A stretch of DNA of 6,208 nt from Pseudomonadota bacterium (GTDB lineage: Bacteria; Pseudomonadota; Alphaproteobacteria; Parvibaculales; Parvibaculaceae). Both the position numbers and the translations under genes were made by a program. Location: positions 1 through 6,208 of the forward strand of contig JAJXZC010000334.1 in the NCBI GenBank assembly GCA_021780275.1. Reading direction: 5' to 3'. Under the pieces are notes generated by a model, which worked only from the letters and a program-made list of their open reading frames with translations, searched no databases and was not told where the DNA came from. Below, in pieces: positions 1-6,139 of this stretch; the stretch's first letter is position 1; every line of letters starts with the position of its first letter.

Positions 1-361
1 GATGGCGCTGGAGCGCCTCTGTGAAAAGAAGATCCTCGCCAAGGAGGAGGGCCGCATCCTGTGGTTCCTCAAGGCGCGGCGCTACCCGGTGGTGGACGGC
101 AAGGAAATCCGCGAGGTGAAGATTCGCTTGTTGGAAATCCTGCTGCGCGACGAACTGCCCGATCCGCGCGACGTCTGCCTCCTGTCGCTTGCCGACACCT
201 GCGGCATCATCCGCCAAATCGTTCCCGCCTCGGAACTCCATCGCGCACAGGAGCGCATTGCCACGCTGGCCAAGATGGACCTCATCGGCCAGAACGTGAC
301 GCGCTATATCAACATCTTCCAGGAAGCGGTCGCCTACGCTTCTTATACTTGGCCGATGTAA
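1..361 (+). CDS. GPP34 (GOLPH3/Vps74-like) domain protein, 5'-truncated by window edge
   Basis: The visible 119 residues match the C-terminal part of the GPP34 family, which in eukaryotes (GOLPH3, Vps74) are Golgi phosphoinositide-binding proteins. Bacterial members have no settled role. The diagnostic stretch is RRYPVVDGKEIREV (visible residues 26-39), followed by a helical region, then PDPRD (53-57) and LADTCGIIRQI (63-73), with a final KMDLIG helix near residue 91. Bacterial members are usually a little over 200 residues, so roughly the first 90-100 residues probably lie to the left. The ATG at base 2 is therefore likely an internal methionine. The gene ends with TAA, 22 bases before a strong terminator hairpin, and it faces lldD. 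The family call comes from motif recall without a profile search. No membrane segment or signal peptide is seen in this part. Confidence 0.8.
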   Translation, partial: MALERLCEKKILAKEEGRILWFLKARRYPVVDGKEIREVKIRLLEILLRDELPDPRDVCLLSLADTCGIIRQIVPASELHRAQERIATLAKMDLIGQNVTRYINIFQEAVAYASYTWPM

Positions 362-383
362 GGACGCTCGCTCCGCAGCAAAG

Positions 384-413
384 AAAAGCCCGGCCATTGC
401 GCCGGGCTTTTTT
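384..413. terminator. Bidirectional rho-independent terminator
   Basis: An 11-bp perfect stem (AAAAGCCCGGC at 384-394, GCCGGGCTTTT at 401-411) encloses a 6-base loop. On the plus strand it is followed by a run of six T (408-413), terminating the GPP34 gene whose stop is 22 bases upstream. On the minus strand the stem is followed by TTTTCTTT, so it can also terminate lldD, whose stop lies 13 bases away. This is the usual arrangement for one hairpin shared by two facing genes. Confidence 0.9.
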
Positions 414-424
414 GTATGTGCCGC

Positions 425-1576
425 TCAGGAATGCTCGACCAGAAGCGAGCGCCCCGCCGTCTCGACATCCGTGCAGCCGGTCAGAGCCATCGCGACTTCG
501 AGTTCCGCCTTGAGCGTCTTCAGCATGGCACTCACGCCCGCCTCGCCACCGCCCGCCAATGAATAGGCCCAGGCGCGCCCGATGGCCACGCTCTTCGCGC
601 CCAGCGCCAGCGCCTTCAGCACATCGAGACCGGAGCGCACGCCGCCATCCATCACGATGTCGAGGCGAGATCCCACCGCTTCGACGATGGGCGGCAGGGC
701 ATCGACCGATGCGGGCACGCCGTCGAGCTGCCGGCCGCCATGATTGGAAACGACGATACCGTCCGCGCCGACTTCCGCCGCCATCCGCGCATCCTCCGCA
801 TCGAGAATGCCCTTGATGACGATGGGACCGCTCCAGCGCTCGCGCACCCATTCGAAATCGCGCCATGTGACGGTCGGATCGAAGTTCTTGCCGATCCACT
901 GGGCGAAATCATTGGTTCCCTTCGCATTGGGCATGGCATGGGCGATGTTGCCGAATGTATGCGGCCGCCCGCCAAGGAACACCTCGCGCATCCAGCGCGG
1001 ATGCGAGAGCACGTTGAAGCCGCGCCTGAGCTTGTCGGCCAGCGTGAGTTCGCCCGACAGTCCCGAGCGTACATCGCGATAACGCGCGCCCGTTACCGGC
1101 AGATCGACGGTGAAGACGAGCACCGGCGAGCCCACCTCTTTCGCGCGATCGAGAAGCTCCACCATGAAGCCGCGATCGCGGATCATGTAGAGCTGGAACC
1201 AGAAAGGCTTCGACACCGCCTTGCGCACTTCTTCCAGCGAACAGATGCTCACCGTCGAAAGGCAGAAGGGAAGGCCCGCAGCCTCGGCGGCGCGCGCCGC
1301 CTGCGTCTCGCCGCGATGTGCGTAAAGGCCGGCCATGCCGACCGGGCCGAGAATGACGGGCATGGCGAGTTTCTGCCCGAAGAGTTCGGTCGAGAGCTTG
1401 AGCTTCGACACATCGGTCAGCACGCGCTGGCGCAGCGCGATCTCTTCCATCGCCGCGACATTGCGGCGGAGCGTCGCCTCCGCATAGGCGCCGCCATCGA
1501 TATAGTCGAACATCATGCGCGGCAGGCGCTTTTGCGCGAGCAGACGCCAGTCCGATACGGATGCCGGTCGTGTCAT
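425..1576 (-). CDS. lldD: FMN-dependent L-lactate dehydrogenase (alpha-hydroxy acid oxidase family)
   Basis: This enzyme oxidises L-lactate to pyruvate with FMN and, in the LldD branch, passes electrons to the respiratory quinone pool at the inner face of the membrane. The 383-residue product follows E. coli LldD (396 aa) along its whole length. Landmarks are FDYIDGGAYAEATLRRN (23-39), MPVILGPVGMAGLYAHRGE (72-90), FCLSTVSICSLEEV (104-117), WFQLY (126-130), FTVDLPVTGARYRD (155-168), a flavin-contacting lysine in VIKGILDAEDAR (K255), and the signature SNHGGRQLDG (277-286) with catalytic His279 and substrate-binding Arg282. The DGGVRSGLDV and ALGAKSVAIGRAW phosphate-binding segments follow at about 310-336. 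The ATG is preceded by GAGGGGGAG (1582-1590) five bases away, which fixes the start. No lactate permease or lldR regulator is adjacent. Substrate could be another 2-hydroxy acid, since the family includes mandelate and glycolate enzymes, but the closeness to LldD makes lactate the best guess. Confidence 0.93.
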   Translation of the reverse strand: MTRPASVSDWRLLAQKRLPRMMFDYIDGGAYAEATLRRNVAAMEEIALRQRVLTDVSKLKLSTELFGQKLAMPVILGPVGMAGLYAHRGETQAARAAEAAGLPFCLSTVSICSLEEVRKAVSKPFWFQLYMIRDRGFMVELLDRAKEVGSPVLVFTVDLPVTGARYRDVRSGLSGELTLADKLRRGFNVLSHPRWMREVFLGGRPHTFGNIAHAMPNAKGTNDFAQWIGKNFDPTVTWRDFEWVRERWSGPIVIKGILDAEDARMAAEVGADGIVVSNHGGRQLDGVPASVDALPPIVEAVGSRLDIVMDGGVRSGLDVLKALALGAKSVAIGRAWAYSLAGGGEAGVSAMLKTLKAELEVAMALTGCTDVETAGRSLLVEHS

Positions 1577-1701
1577 CGGAACTCCCCCTCGAATGTCTCG
1601 CTTCAGTCTAGAGCAATCGCCCGCAATACTATCCTCCCTATCGCCGCAGGGTGGAATTTCCTAAAGTCCCCGCATCGAAACTCAAGCTTCAGGAGACGGT
1701 A
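1577..1701. promoter_or_regulatory. Divergent promoter region between lldD and the SDR gene
   Basis: These 125 bases separate two gene starts that point away from each other, so promoters for both must lie here unless they overlap the genes. The region is more AT-rich than its surroundings. Ribosome binding sites are clear on both sides: GAGGGGGAG (1582-1590, minus) and AGGAGA (1691-1696, plus). A small pseudo-palindrome GGAATTTCC (1653-1661) could be an operator half or chance. I cannot assign convincing -35/-10 boxes by eye. Confidence 0.5.
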
Positions 1702-2502
1702 ATGGCCCAGACAGGCAAAGGAAGACTTTCAGGAAAGCGCGCCGTCGTGACCGGCGCGGGCAGCGGCATCGGACGGGCGAGCGCCGTGCTCTTCGCGCTG
1801 GAAGGCGCGAGCGTCGTCGCGGTCGACCGGGTTGAGGATGCGGTGGACGAGACGGCAGCGATGATCCGCGCCAATGGCGGCACGGTTCTCTCGGTCGCCG
1901 CCGATGTGGGCGACGAGGAATCGGTCAAGACCTTCATCAATCTCAGCGTCGAGAAGCATGGCGGCCTCGATGTCGTCTATGCCAATGCGGGCATCAGCGG
2001 CGGCCTCGTGCCGCTCGGCGAACAGACCGTCGAATACTGGCTTGAAATCCTGCGCGTCAATCTGATCGGCCCTTTCCTCGCCATCAAACATGCCTCGCCC
2101 ATCATGGCGAAGCAGGGCTTCGGCTCGATCGTCTGCACGGCCTCGGTCGCCGGGCTTCGCGCCAATGCGGGCGGCCTGCCCTATAGCGCCAGCAAGGCGG
2201 GCGTCATCAGCCTCGTCCAGACCTCGGCGAACGAACTTTACGGCTCAGGCGTGCGCGTCAATGCCGTCTGCCCCGGCCTCATCGAAACCGGCATGACGAA
2301 GCCGATCTTCGACAATGCCCGTGCGCGCGGCACGGAGGGCAAGATCGGCCAGCTCAATCCGCTGAGGCGCAATGGCGTGCCGGAGGAAATCGCCAACATG
2401 GCGCTCTTCCTCGCCAGCGACGAAGCCTCCTATGTGAACGGTCAGGCCTTCGCCGTCGATGGCGGGTTGTCGAGCACCCATCCCTTCGCGGGCAAGCGCT
2501 GA
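1702..2502 (+). CDS. Short-chain dehydrogenase/reductase (SDR), NAD(P)-dependent, substrate unknown
   Basis: A classical SDR of 266 residues with a Rossmann fold that interconverts a hydroxyl and a ketone using NAD(P). Visible motifs are the cofactor glycine motif TGAGSGIG (17-24), an acidic residue after the second strand (VDR, Asp42) that favours NAD+ over NADP+, the adenine-contacting Asp68, NAG (95-97), and the catalytic set Asn120, Ser148, Tyr161 and Lys165 (YSASK). The PG motif is at 191-192, and a typical C-terminal YVNGQAFAVDGG (244-255) closes the fold. The start at 1702 is chosen because AGGAGA sits five bases upstream. A GTG at 1651 would add 17 residues that do not look like the family's N-terminus and lack a ribosome binding site. 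It diverges from lldD and is followed by a 61-base convergent gap. The sequence lacks the hallmarks I recall for 3-hydroxybutyrate dehydrogenase, so a link to phaZ is not supported. Confidence 0.92.
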   Translation: MAQTGKGRLSGKRAVVTGAGSGIGRASAVLFALEGASVVAVDRVEDAVDETAAMIRANGGTVLSVAADVGDEESVKTFINLSVEKHGGLDVVYANAGISGGLVPLGEQTVEYWLEILRVNLIGPFLAIKHASPIMAKQGFGSIVCTASVAGLRANAGGLPYSASKAGVISLVQTSANELYGSGVRVNAVCPGLIETGMTKPIFDNARARGTEGKIGQLNPLRRNGVPEEIANMALFLASDEASYVNGQAFAVDGGLSSTHPFAGKR

Positions 2503-2563
2503 ACATGCCGGTGGCATGACGCGCCAGATGATCCATGCGCCCTGACACAGGGAACAGGTTTCA
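2503..2563. other. Convergent gap with two short hairpins, no clear terminator
   Basis: The SDR gene and the GST gene meet tail to tail here. CATGCC-GGT-GGCATG (2504-2518) is a perfect 6-bp stem with a 3-base loop directly after the SDR stop. CCCTG-ACA-CAGGG (2540-2552) is a 5-bp stem. Neither is followed by a T-run on either strand, so neither is a standard intrinsic terminator. They could protect 3' ends or slow polymerase. A tandem direct repeat ACAGGGAACAGG (2547-2558) overlaps the second hairpin. Confidence 0.4.
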
Positions 2564-3220
2564 TCAGAACTCGGCGTCGAGCTCTTCCAGTTCCTCGGGC
2601 TCTGCCTTCGCGCCCTTGGTCCATTCGACCATGTGAGGCAGGGCGGCAATACGCTTGCAATAGGCTGCCGCGGGCTGGTCGAGTTCGACGTCATAGGTAA
2701 TGAAGCGTGTGCAGACCGGCGCATACATCGCATCCGCCATGGTCGGCTTCTTGCCGAACAGGAAGGGGCCCTTGTAGCGGTCGAGCGAATCCTCCCAGAT
2801 CTCGATGATCCGGTCGATATCGGCCTGTGCCCCCGCCCAGATCTTGAAATCCGGATAGCGCGCCTTGAGGTTCATGGGCAGCGCGGAGCGCATGTTGGCA
2901 AAGCCCGAATGCATTTCGCCTGAAATGGACCGGCAATGGGCGCGGGCTTCCTGATTGGCAGGCAGGAGCCCCGCCTCCGGCTTGATCTCGTGGAGATACT
3001 CGGCAATGGCCAGCGTATCCCAGACCTTGATACCGTGATGTGTGAGGCAGGGGACGAGAAATGATGGCGAGAGCAGCAGAAGCTCCGCCCGTGTCGAGGG
3101 GTCGCTGGCCGACAGCTGTTCCTCCTCGAAATCGAGCCCGGCCATCTTGCAGAGCAGCCAGCCCCGCAGCGACCAGGAGGAGTAGTTCTTGCTACTGATG
3201 GTCAGAGTAGCCTTGGCCAT
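2564..3220 (-). CDS. Glutathione S-transferase family protein
   Basis: A 218-residue cytosolic protein with the usual two-part GST layout. The thioredoxin-like N-terminal half (about 1-80) starts with a strand and the segment SSKNYSSWSLRGWLL (9-23), where the family's catalytic Ser/Tyr/Cys sits. It includes the cis-proline in FLVPCL (Pro57) and the glutathione-binding acidic turn VWDTLAIAEYL (66-76, Asp68-Thr69). The all-helical C-terminal half carries the fold-defining N-capping box in KKPTMADAMYAPV (Thr160, Asp163). The tail is strikingly acidic (PEELEELDAEF). Such enzymes conjugate or reduce electrophiles with glutathione; the substrate cannot be read from sequence. The start at 3220 is preferred because GGAG and GGGGA (3226-3237) precede it and the protein then begins with the first beta strand. 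A start at 3262 would add 14 residues with no family support. The gene ends in tandem stops TGATGA (2561-2566). It diverges from phaZ. Confidence 0.87.
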   Translation of the reverse strand: MAKATLTISSKNYSSWSLRGWLLCKMAGLDFEEEQLSASDPSTRAELLLLSPSFLVPCLTHHGIKVWDTLAIAEYLHEIKPEAGLLPANQEARAHCRSISGEMHSGFANMRSALPMNLKARYPDFKIWAGAQADIDRIIEIWEDSLDRYKGPFLFGKKPTMADAMYAPVCTRFITYDVELDQPAAAYCKRIAALPHMVEWTKGAKAEPEELEELDAEF

Positions 3221-3274
3221 GGCCGTCCCCTTTCTCCACGCCGCGCTGTTACGCGCCTGCAATAATTATCTCGC

Positions 3275-3294
3275 AGTGCAGCATAAGTTGCACT
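3275..3294. promoter_or_regulatory. Operator-like palindrome between the GST gene and phaZ
   Basis: AGTGCA (3275-3280) and TGCACT (3289-3294) form perfect 6-base inverted arms around an 8-base spacer, giving a 20-bp site with arms about one helical turn apart. It lies in the 141-base divergent region, 68 bases before the chosen phaZ start and 55 bases from the GST start. A further TGCAA occurs at 3258-3262. TGC/GCA-rich sites are recognised by PhaR, the PHA-responsive repressor known from Paracoccus and Rhodobacter, so a PhaR site is a reasonable guess. The exact published consensus is not matched. An AT-rich stretch (3261-3270) next to it may contain a -10 element for the GST gene. Confidence 0.4.
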
Positions 3295-3361
3295 AGCCTT
3301 CTAGGGGTAAGGTCAAACTTTATGACCAGTGACCGAGACGTTCAGGGGGCTGGGCGCTGCC

Positions 3362-4582
3362 ATGATGTATTACGCCTATCAGGCGCAAGCAGACTTGATG
3401 AAGCCTTGGCGGGCCGTGGCGGATGCCACTGTTTCGTTTCTAAACGGACCTCTGGTGAGCCAGTTCGATTCCGCGGCCGTGAAACACTGGGCCGCCTCGC
3501 TTGAGCTTTTCTCCCGCGCCGGCCTCACGCATGGCCGCCCCCCTTTCGGCATAGACACGGTGCATGCCGATGGCGAAGACGTGCCCGTCCATGAAGAAGC
3601 GGCCTTCTCGACCCCCTTCGGCACCCTTCTCCGCTTCAGAAAAGAACATGTGAGCTCGGAGCAACCCCGGGTGCTCGTCGTGGCCCCCCTTTCGGGCCAT
3701 TTCGCAACCCTGCTCCGCAACACCGTCGCGGTGCTCCTGCCCGATCACGATGTCTACATCACCGACTGGCACAATGCCCGCGACGTGAGCCTCGATGCCG
3801 GGCGCTTCGGCTTCGACGAATACGTGGATCACGTGATCCGCTTTCTCGAAGAGATGGGGCCCGGCGCCCATCTCGTCTCGGTCTGCCAGCCCTGCGCCCA
3901 CGCCTTCGCCGCCGTCGCGGTCATGGCGGCGACCGACAATCCGGCACAGCCCGCGAGCATGACGCTGATGGCAGGACCCATCGACACGCGGGTCAACCCG
4001 ACGACCGTCAATGAGCTTGCCACCACGCATTCGATCGAATGGTTCGAGAAAAATCTCATCTCGCGGGTGCCTGCTGGCTTTGCGGGCGCGGGACGGCGCG
4101 TCTATCCGGGCTTCGTACAGCTCACCGCCTTCATGAGCATGAATCCCAAACGCCATGTCGACACGCATGTCGATCTGCTCGGCCACATAGCCACCGGCAA
4201 TATCGAGCGCGCCGAGTCGACCAAGACCTTCTACGACGAATATTTCGCCGTGCTCGACCTCACCGCCGAGTTCTACCTGGAAACGGTCAACCTCGTCTTC
4301 CAGAAGCATCTGCTTCCGCAGGGACTTCTCACCTGGCATGGAGAACGGGTCGATCCCGCAGCGATCCGCCGCACCGCGCTCCTCACGGTCGAGGGCGAGA
4401 AGGACGACATCTGCTCCGTCGGCCAGACGCTTGCCGCGCAGGATCTCTGCACCAGCATCAGGCCCTACAAGAAGCGCCATCACCTGCAAGCTGGCGTCGG
4501 CCATTACGGCGTCTTTTCAGGCTCGCGTTGGGCGGCGCAGATCTATCCCATCGTCCGCAACGTGATACTGGCCAACGACTAG
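3362..4582 (+). CDS. phaZ: Intracellular polyhydroxybutyrate depolymerase (thiol-type PhaZ)
   Basis: PhaZ hydrolyses amorphous PHB inside native storage granules, releasing 3-hydroxybutyrate units. The product resembles Ralstonia PhaZ1 end to end, including VVAPLSGHFATLLR, DVYITDWHNARDV, AGPIDTRVNPTTVN, RRVYPGFVQ, FYDEYFAVLDLTAEFYL and the C-terminal EGEKDDIC and GHYGVFSG blocks (PHB_depo_C type). It is an alpha/beta hydrolase in which the lipase-box serine is replaced by cysteine: SVCQP, Cys175 counting from 3362. The triad partners are Asp348 or Asp349 (EGEKDD) and His381 (GHYG). Start choice is uncertain. The ATG at 3362 gives MMYYAYQAQADLM, which aligns with the family's N-terminus (406 aa), and AGGGGG lies 12 bases upstream. 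The GTG at 3329 would add 11 residues without family support. No signal peptide is present, as expected for the intracellular class. Four cysteines occur, two of them in a CxxC at the nucleophile. The stop overlaps that of the facing FUSC gene. Confidence 0.94.
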   Translation: MMYYAYQAQADLMKPWRAVADATVSFLNGPLVSQFDSAAVKHWAASLELFSRAGLTHGRPPFGIDTVHADGEDVPVHEEAAFSTPFGTLLRFRKEHVSSEQPRVLVVAPLSGHFATLLRNTVAVLLPDHDVYITDWHNARDVSLDAGRFGFDEYVDHVIRFLEEMGPGAHLVSVCQPCAHAFAAVAVMAATDNPAQPASMTLMAGPIDTRVNPTTVNELATTHSIEWFEKNLISRVPAGFAGAGRRVYPGFVQLTAFMSMNPKRHVDTHVDLLGHIATGNIERAESTKTFYDEYFAVLDLTAEFYLETVNLVFQKHLLPQGLLTWHGERVDPAAIRRTALLTVEGEKDDICSVGQTLAAQDLCTSIRPYKKRHHLQAGVGHYGVFSGSRWAAQIYPIVRNVILAND

Positions 4583-5712
4583 TCCGTCGCGGCGGGCCGC
4601 GCGAACTCCGCGAGGCGGTTGCCGAGTTCCGGCAATTCGCGCCGCATTTCCTCAAAGGCAAATCCCAGCGTGAATAGCCCGCCGACCGTCTCCGGCGGAA
4701 GCTCCGTCATCAACTGATCGGCGCGCAACCGATCGAGCTCGGCGCCGAAGGCGTCGATCGCCGCGATGAAAGCATCGGCCGAAGGCGGCGAAGTCCGGTT
4801 GTGTGCCGCTGTTGCCGCAGCATGCAACTGCGCTTCGAGCGCCGAGGTCACCGCGGCAAGCGATTTTGCCAGACGCAGACGCACGGGCTCCGGCCATGGC
4901 GTCACGGTCGCGCGTCCAACCAGAATGAAATCGTGCCGGAAGCGGCGCAGCGAGCGCAGCAATGCGTCCGTATCGCCATATTCCGCAATGCGTGCCGATC
5001 TCTCGCGCTTCATGTCGTCGCCAGCCGTTTCGGCGCCCGTAACCGTGGCCCGCAGCCGGTCGTTGACGTCCTGAAGCTTCGACTTGAGCGCCGCCGCATC
5101 CGCTTGCGGATCGAGGCTTGCGACTTCGAGCTTCCATACCTCCCCGAGCAGGCTCAACACCGACCCCACGCGCTCCGCAAGGTCGGAATGAGCGCGTGCC
5201 GGAAGCACGAAGAGAGCAACCGCCACGCCAATGAACCCGCCGAGCACAATTTCGCCGACCCGCTCCACCGCGAGCCAGAAGGCGGGCTCATGGCCCGTCC
5301 GGCTCAAGACCACGATGATCGCCGTGATCGGCGCGATCTTGAACCTCGGATTGGCCGCCGAAAGGAAAGCGAGCGGCCCCAGCACAAGCGCGATGACAAG
5401 GCCCTCCGCAACGAGACTGTTCGCCGCCACCAGCGTTGCGAGGAACCCGCCAAGGGCGCCGACCACCGTTCCGGTGAGCCGGTCGCTCGCCGCCTTGAGC
5501 GAACTGCCGATATTGCTCTGCATGACGATGACGGCGGTCAGCATCACCCAATAACCTTGCGGCAGGCCCAGCGTTCTCGCGAGCATGAACGAGAGAAAGC
5601 TCGCCACCATCACGCGAATGGCAAAGCGCTGTTCCGCGCGTCGCGTCGCAACGAAATGCCACGCCGCGCCCGCCCGTGCCTCAATCCACGATTTCGGACC
5701 GTTCCCGCTCAT
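4579..5712 (-). CDS. FUSC family inner-membrane protein (half-size, putative aromatic acid/efflux type)
   Basis: A 377-residue membrane protein. The N-terminal 170 residues contain about six hydrophobic segments, near 31-49, 53-65, 80-98, 103-120, 126-138 and 153-170. The characteristic FUSC features are GYWVMLTAVIVMQ (53-65), then SSLKAASDRLTGTVVGALGG (70-89), where an arginine-containing loop leads into a glycine-rich helix, and a later RVGEIVLGGFIGVAVALFV. The remaining 200 residues are soluble, charged and helical, probably cytoplasmic. Full-length relatives such as AaeB and YccS carry this module twice; this one has it once, so it may act as a dimer. AaeB exports hydroxylated aromatic acids, but the substrate here is unknown. 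The start at 5712 is chosen because GGAG lies ten bases upstream (5723-5726). ATGs at 5751 and 5748, or a start further out to 5847, have no ribosome binding site and add non-conserved sequence. The stop shares CTAG with phaZ, with no terminator between them. Confidence 0.85.
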   Translation of the reverse strand: MSGNGPKSWIEARAGAAWHFVATRRAEQRFAIRVMVASFLSFMLARTLGLPQGYWVMLTAVIVMQSNIGSSLKAASDRLTGTVVGALGGFLATLVAANSLVAEGLVIALVLGPLAFLSAANPRFKIAPITAIIVVLSRTGHEPAFWLAVERVGEIVLGGFIGVAVALFVLPARAHSDLAERVGSVLSLLGEVWKLEVASLDPQADAAALKSKLQDVNDRLRATVTGAETAGDDMKRERSARIAEYGDTDALLRSLRRFRHDFILVGRATVTPWPEPVRLRLAKSLAAVTSALEAQLHAAATAAHNRTSPPSADAFIAAIDAFGAELDRLRADQLMTELPPETVGGLFTLGFAFEEMRRELPELGNRLAEFARPAATD

Positions 5713-5717
5713 ACCGG

Positions 5718-5772
5718 CGCCGCTCCGTTCAATGCCCTTCGTCCGCATCATACCGAGGTGAGCGGAGCGGCG
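5718..5772 (-). promoter_or_regulatory. Inverted repeat that would cover the FUSC ribosome binding site
   Basis: CGCCGCTCCG (5718-5727) and CGGAGCGGCG (5763-5772) are perfect 10-base inverted arms separated by 35 bases. In a minus-strand transcript the downstream arm contains the GGAG (5723-5726) that serves the FUSC start at 5712. If the transcript begins upstream of 5772, for example by read-through from the small gene whose stop is at 5784-5786, the arms could pair and hide that site. No T-run follows, so it is not a standard terminator. The pairing is visible; the regulatory role is inferred. Confidence 0.4.
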
Positions 5773-5783
5773 ACAGAATTGCC

Positions 5784-6053
5784 TCACAGAATGGCCGAGA
5801 TGGAGGTCGTCCCCGACGCGCCGGATACGGACGCCCGGAGTTTGCAAGGGCCGAGAGCGAAGCCGCCGACGCCATTCTGCGTGAAGCTCACCGACTGCCC
5901 GACGGAAAACCAGTTCGTCCCATCAGGGCTCGCCTCGAGCGCCACGGTCGCGCCGCCGAAACTGCCCCAGGCCCAGAAAGTGCCCGTGCCGCCGGTCCAG
6001 TCCACCGCCACGGAACTCCCGTTGGCGGTCGCTGCATTCAATATGGTCGCCAT
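5784..6053 (-). CDS. Small Gly/Ser/Thr-rich protein resembling phage tail-associated structural proteins
   Basis: An 89-residue protein of unknown function. It is rich in glycine, serine, threonine and alanine, has few charges and alternates small and hydrophobic residues, which suggests an all-beta fold. The core GGATVALEASPDGTNWFSVG (33-52) followed by FTQNGVGGFALGPCKLRASVSG (57-78) matches a pattern I recall from short proteins in tail-fibre regions of phages and prophages (strand, S-DG-x-x-W turn, strand, NG-V turn, R-x-x-V-SG strand). No signal peptide or membrane segment is seen. The start at 6053 is set by AAGGA (6061-6065) seven bases upstream. Longer in-frame starts at 6080 or 6185 lack a ribosome binding site, and the latter would run through the terminator hairpin. 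A terminator on its 5' side separates it from whatever lies to the right. FUSC follows 71 bases downstream on the same strand. It may be a phage remnant or a domesticated protein; the sequence does not decide. Confidence 0.7.
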   Translation of the reverse strand: MATILNAATANGSSVAVDWTGGTGTFWAWGSFGGATVALEASPDGTNWFSVGQSVSFTQNGVGGFALGPCKLRASVSGASGTTSISAIL

Positions 6054-6083
6054 GATCTCGTCCTTGCTCTGTCGCGCCATGCG

Positions 6084-6100
6084 CTGTTGATCGCCAACAG
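6084..6100. promoter_or_regulatory. Short palindrome upstream of the small phage-like gene
   Basis: CTGTTG (6084-6089) and CAACAG (6095-6100) are perfect 6-base inverted arms around ATCGC. The site ends 31 bases before the start codon at 6053, in the stretch between that gene and the upstream terminator, where its promoter must lie. It could be an operator or a 5'-leader hairpin. Six-base arms can also arise by chance. Confidence 0.25.
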
Positions 6101-6139
6101 TCTGCAAGAGCGATGAAGGACGGGGATAAGTTCGACATG

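Noticed and set aside
309..899. 196-codon minus-strand frame overlapping the lldD 3' end
   Set aside because: It runs in another frame of lldD, through the terminator and into the GPP34 gene. The low-complexity Arg/Gly-rich product has no family resemblance.
1651..1701. 17-residue N-terminal extension of the SDR from a GTG
   Set aside because: No ribosome binding site precedes it, while AGGAGA sits five bases before the ATG at 1702, which gives a normal SDR N-terminus.
740..1702. 320-codon open frame on the plus strand opposite lldD
   Set aside because: It lies antisense to a gene with full-length family match, its product has no recognisable domain, and its composition is that of an antisense shadow in high-GC DNA.
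1702..2502. SDR as 3-hydroxybutyrate dehydrogenase working with PhaZ
   Set aside because: The recalled BdhA-specific segments around the active site are absent, and the genes are separated by the GST gene on the opposite strand.
3440..4504. 354-codon open frame on the minus strand opposite phaZ
   Set aside because: Antisense shadow of a gene whose catalytic motifs are all in the plus frame. No ribosome binding site or recognisable domain.
4801..6090. 429-codon open frame on the plus strand opposite FUSC and the small gene
   Set aside because: The predicted product is Arg/His/Pro-rich without domains and crosses two minus-strand genes with good starts and family resemblance.
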